Of a stretch of DNA of 35,233 bases, positions 32,734 to 35,233 are shown in pieces (the first letter of the stretch is position 1; each line of letters begins with the position of its first letter). The stretch is taken from assembly GCA_028821235.1 (NCBI GenBank), contig JAPPGV010000142.1, positions 1 through 35,233 of the forward strand, in the 5' to 3' direction. This DNA comes from a bacterium. Its GTDB lineage: Bacteria; Actinomycetota; Acidimicrobiia; Spongiisociales; Spongiisociaceae. The notes beneath the pieces are model-generated. The model made no database searches, was not told the DNA's origin, and saw only the letters and a program-made list of their open reading frames with translations. The position numbers and the translations under genes are program-made.

Positions 32734-33912
32734 ATGGGCGCTTCCTACATGGACCTCGTCGCCGAGGCACGCAGCCGGATCAGGGAGATCTCGGCCGATC
32801 AGCTGGCCGCGCTCGACCCCTCCCAGATCATCCTGATCGACGTCCGGGAGGACCCCGAACTGGAGCAGGGCAAGATACCCGGCGCCTACCACATCCCCCG
32901 GGGGGTCCTGGAGGGGAGCATCCACATGGTGTCCCCGCCCACCGATCAGCCCTTGGTGATCTACTGCTCGGCGGGAGTCCGCTCGGCGCTGGCGGCATCC
33001 ACACTCCAGACGATGGGCTATACCAATGCCTCTTCGCTGGCGGGTGGATTCCAGGAGTGGAAGGCCCGCGGCGGTCCCTGGGAATTGCCCAGCCGCCTAC
33101 CCGACGATCAGATGCAGCGGTACGACCGCCATATCCGGCTTCCGGAGATCGGGGAGGCCGGCCAGCGCAAGCTGCTCGAGTCCCGGGTCTTGATCGTGGG
33201 CGCCGGCGGCCTGGGCTCGCCGGCCGCCCTCTACCTGGCCGCCGCGGGCGTGGGAACCCTCGGCCTCGTCGACCATGACAGGGTGGACATCAGCAACCTG
33301 CAGCGCCAGGTCCTCCACAGCACCCGGACGGTGGGCAACCCCAAGGTGGAGTCGGCCCGTGACACTATCCGCGCCCTCAACCCGGACGTGTCGGTCGAGA
33401 CCCTGGACCTGCGCCTGAGCGCCTCCAACGCGCTGGACATCCTGGACGGTTACGACATCATCATCGACGGCGCCGACAACTTCCCCACCCGGTACCTGAT
33501 CAACGACGCCTCCCTCAACCTGCGCGTCCCGGTCGTGCACGGATCGGTATTCCGCTTCGAGGGGCAGGTCAGCCTGTTCGACCCGGCAGGTGGCCCGTGT
33601 TACCGGTGCCTGTTCCCCGAGCCTCCCGCACCCGAGCTGGCGCCCAACTGCGAGGAGGCGGGGGTGCTGGGCGTCCTACCGGGCGTGGTGGGAACCCTGC
33701 AGGCCGCCGAGGCCATCAAGTGGCTGGTCGGGGTCGGGGAAGGCCTTGATGGACGGCTGCTCACGCTCGATGTCCTCAACCAGCGGTTCCGCATCCTCCG
33801 GTTCAGCCGGAATCCGGACTGCCCCTCCTGCGGCGACCCGGCGGCGCCTCCGCCCATCGTGGACTATGACCAGTCGTGCCGGGCGCTGATCAGCGCGCCC
33901 CGAAGCCGCTGA
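32734..33912 (+). CDS. Rhodanese-ThiF/MoeB fusion: sulfur-carrier protein adenylyltransferase
   Basis: A 392-residue E1-like enzyme that adenylates the C terminus of a small ubiquitin-like sulfur carrier (MoaD or ThiS type), with a sulfurtransferase attached. Residues 15-120 are rhodanese (IDVREDPE; active-site C78 in YCSAGVRSA). Residues 125-392 are ThiF/MoeB: GAGGLGSPAALYLAAAGVG from 156, DISNLQRQVLH, DNFPTRYL, and zinc Cys pairs C289/C292 and C363/C366. The rhodanese precedes the E1 domain, the reverse of MoeZ. Such enzymes feed molybdopterin, thiamine or cysteine synthesis, so support of the CO dehydrogenase cofactor is plausible. A TAGCCT box lies 7 bases before the ATG. Its last 23 bases overlap the convergent sugar transferase gene. 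Confidence 0.9.
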   Translation: MGASYMDLVAEARSRIREISADQLAALDPSQIILIDVREDPELEQGKIPGAYHIPRGVLEGSIHMVSPPTDQPLVIYCSAGVRSALAASTLQTMGYTNASSLAGGFQEWKARGGPWELPSRLPDDQMQRYDRHIRLPEIGEAGQRKLLESRVLIVGAGGLGSPAALYLAAAGVGTLGLVDHDRVDISNLQRQVLHSTRTVGNPKVESARDTIRALNPDVSVETLDLRLSASNALDILDGYDIIIDGADNFPTRYLINDASLNLRVPVVHGSVFRFEGQVSLFDPAGGPCYRCLFPEPPAPELAPNCEEAGVLGVLPGVVGTLQAAEAIKWLVGVGEGLDGRLLTLDVLNQRFRILRFSRNPDCPSCGDPAAPPPIVDYDQSCRALISAPRSR

Positions 33913-35164
33913 GCACGGTCCAGAAGCTCCTCCCCAGGATCTCGAGATCGAGCCACGGGCTCATGTGCTTGACGTAGAACAGGTCGTAGGTCAGCTTCTC
34001 GACGGTGCCGGCCTCGCCATCGGCGTATCCGTGATTGACCTGGGCCCAGCCGGTGCATCCGGGTCGGACTAGATGGCGCTGGGAGTAGAAGGGGATGGTC
34101 CGATCGAAACGCTTCACGAACTCCACCTGCTCGGGCCTCGGCCCGACCAGGCTCAGATCGCCCTTGAGCACGTTCCACAACTGGGGTAGCTCGTCGAGCC
34201 GGAGGCGCCGGATGGTGCGGGCCACAGGCACCACCCGATCGTCGTCGCGGCTGGTGAAGGACGCCCCCTGCTGATCGGGATCGTGCCACATCGAACGGAA
34301 CTTGTACTGGGTGAAGTGACCCCCTCCGCGGCCCACCCGAACCTGGCGGTAGATGACCGGCCCGGGCGAGCTGAGGCGGGTGATGGCCGCCGTCACGCCG
34401 GCCAGGACCAGGGTGATCGGTGCAGTTGCCAGCACCGCCAGGATGTCGAAGAGCCGCTTCCCCGGTAGGTAGGGAGCGGTCCGGATGACGGGTGTGGAGA
34501 GCTCCCAGCCCTCCACCAGAGCCACGATCGGCATCCGACCGGTATGCATCTCGTAGACCTGCGATATCGGCCGCACGTCCAGACCGGCCAGGGCGCACGA
34601 GGAGAGGTACTGAGCCATCCGGGAGGACAATGCCGCCTTCAGGTCGACCCCCAGCACCACACCCGGTTCGAGCGGGTCCAGGCGAGCCTCCGTGGAGGGA
34701 TCGACCACCGAGACCACCTCGGCGTGGGGAGCGTTCCTGAGATCCTCCACCAGGCCCTGCTCGCCGGTGATCAGGACCATCGGCTCGGCCCAGGGACGGC
34801 GCCGTAGCCAGGCCCGATGGGCAAGCGCCCCCAGAACGAAACAGGCCATCGTCCAGCCGATGAAGGAACGGGAGAAGTAGACGCGGGTGGCAACCAGAGC
34901 CAGCGCGGTGACCCCGAGGACCATGAGCGTCACCGCCAGGGCCCGTCCGTATCCGGGCCGAGGAGGCCCACCCACCAGCAACCGTGACCCCACCCATTCG
35001 GCCCCTGCCAGGCCGGCGAGCATGATCATCAGAAGCGACCAGATCTGCGGCTCGAACTGCCAGGGGAAGAAGGTGTCGAAGCTGATTGCGGAGGCGACCA
35101 GCATCGACACGACGAGCGTGACCATGTCGAGCAGTGCTTGAGCCCTGAGGAATCTGAGCCGCAT
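33890..35164 (-). CDS. Polyprenyl-phosphate sugar-1-phosphate transferase (exopolysaccharide initiation)
   Basis: A 424-residue membrane enzyme that starts a glycan by moving a sugar-1-phosphate onto undecaprenyl phosphate. There are four or so N-terminal membrane segments (residues 5-135), a CoA-binding/Rossmann-like middle part (VLITGEQGLVEDLR), then the bacterial sugar transferase domain: KRLFDILAVLATAPITLVLA, SSPGPVIYRQVRVGRGG, YKFRSMW, DELPQLWNVLKGDLSLVGPRPEQ, read in parts, and RPGCTGWAQV. It is the WcaJ/CpsE type by layout; the sugar is unknown. ATG 35164 lies 8 bases from the edge repeat. It overlaps the MoeB fusion tail to tail. Confidence 0.93.
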   Translation of the reverse strand: MRLRFLRAQALLDMVTLVVSMLVASAISFDTFFPWQFEPQIWSLLMIMLAGLAGAEWVGSRLLVGGPPRPGYGRALAVTLMVLGVTALALVATRVYFSRSFIGWTMACFVLGALAHRAWLRRRPWAEPMVLITGEQGLVEDLRNAPHAEVVSVVDPSTEARLDPLEPGVVLGVDLKAALSSRMAQYLSSCALAGLDVRPISQVYEMHTGRMPIVALVEGWELSTPVIRTAPYLPGKRLFDILAVLATAPITLVLAGVTAAITRLSSPGPVIYRQVRVGRGGGHFTQYKFRSMWHDPDQQGASFTSRDDDRVVPVARTIRRLRLDELPQLWNVLKGDLSLVGPRPEQVEFVKRFDRTIPFYSQRHLVRPGCTGWAQVNHGYADGEAGTVEKLTYDLFYVKHMSPWLDLEILGRSFWTVLSGFGAR

Positions 35165-35172
35165 CTACCGAC

Positions 35173-35233
35173 CTAGTGGTCTGTCTGCGGGATGGCGGTG
35201 TGGTACGGCGTCGGCAGCGGTGTTCCTCGCAAG
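35173..35233. repeat. Partial palindromic repeat (right window edge)
   Basis: From 35178 to the window end the sequence matches the left 56 bases of the element at 27614-27669 without gaps (50 of 56 identical). The outer CTAGTGGTCTGTCTGC (35173-35188) is the exact reverse complement of 39-54. The copy is cut by the window end. Confidence 0.85.

Overview
The window looks like chromosomal DNA of a high-GC actinobacterium, possibly an Acidimicrobiia-type lineage (inferred; no rRNA marker is present). The signs are strong G/C at third codon positions, many GTG and TTG starts, a luciferase-like F420-type oxidoreductase, an Rv3303c-like flavoprotein, and several genes with a -10-like box only 6-8 bases before the start codon, as in leaderless transcripts. 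No rRNA, tRNA, CRISPR array, transposase or phage gene was seen. Both ends of the window lie inside copies of one palindromic repeat, and a complete copy sits at 27614-27773. A contig broken at repeats would look like this.

Layout. 96-8675 is a catabolic neighbourhood: SDR, LLM oxidoreductase and RidA on the plus strand; then NifU-like, ornithine-cyclodeaminase-like, DapA-like, Rossmann and NTF2-like genes on the minus strand; then a VOC protein, an ATC-hydrolase-like protein and an alcohol-dehydrogenase-like protein on the plus strand. The substrate is unknown. 8731-9459 is another SDR. 9592-9870 is a glutaredoxin-like gene with an in-frame TGA exactly where the first Cys of the CxxC motif belongs, followed by a bacterial SECIS-like hairpin. 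It is a probable selenoprotein that ordinary gene calling would truncate. 10152-12770 is a polar amino-acid ABC importer ending in strong hairpins.

12987-13981 is a HEPN/nucleotidyltransferase pair with an inverted repeat over its start. 14038-15096 holds a VOC protein and a Cu/Zn superoxide dismutase lipoprotein. 15177-19794 is a form I aerobic CO dehydrogenase operon in the order coxM-coxS-coxL, with the diagnostic AYRCSFR loop, followed by an XdhC/CoxI-type maturation factor fused to a YHS metal-binding domain. 19898-24529 carries glycerol-3-phosphate dehydrogenase, and divergently a PIG-L deacetylase, glycerate 2-kinase and an SDR lacking the catalytic Tyr.

24593-27607 has an NAD(P)H-quinone-dehydrogenase-like flavoprotein and an acyl-CoA mutase large subunit. 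Beyond the full repeat are a class A penicillin-binding protein with PASTA domains, two small unknown genes, a decayed higB next to an intact higA, a sirtuin, a rhodanese-MoeB fusion (molybdopterin or sulfur-carrier activation, possibly serving the Mo enzyme) and a polyprenyl-phosphate sugar transferase.

The two best leads are the unannotated Sec-glutaredoxin and the XdhC-YHS fusion tied to a Mo/Cu CO dehydrogenase.
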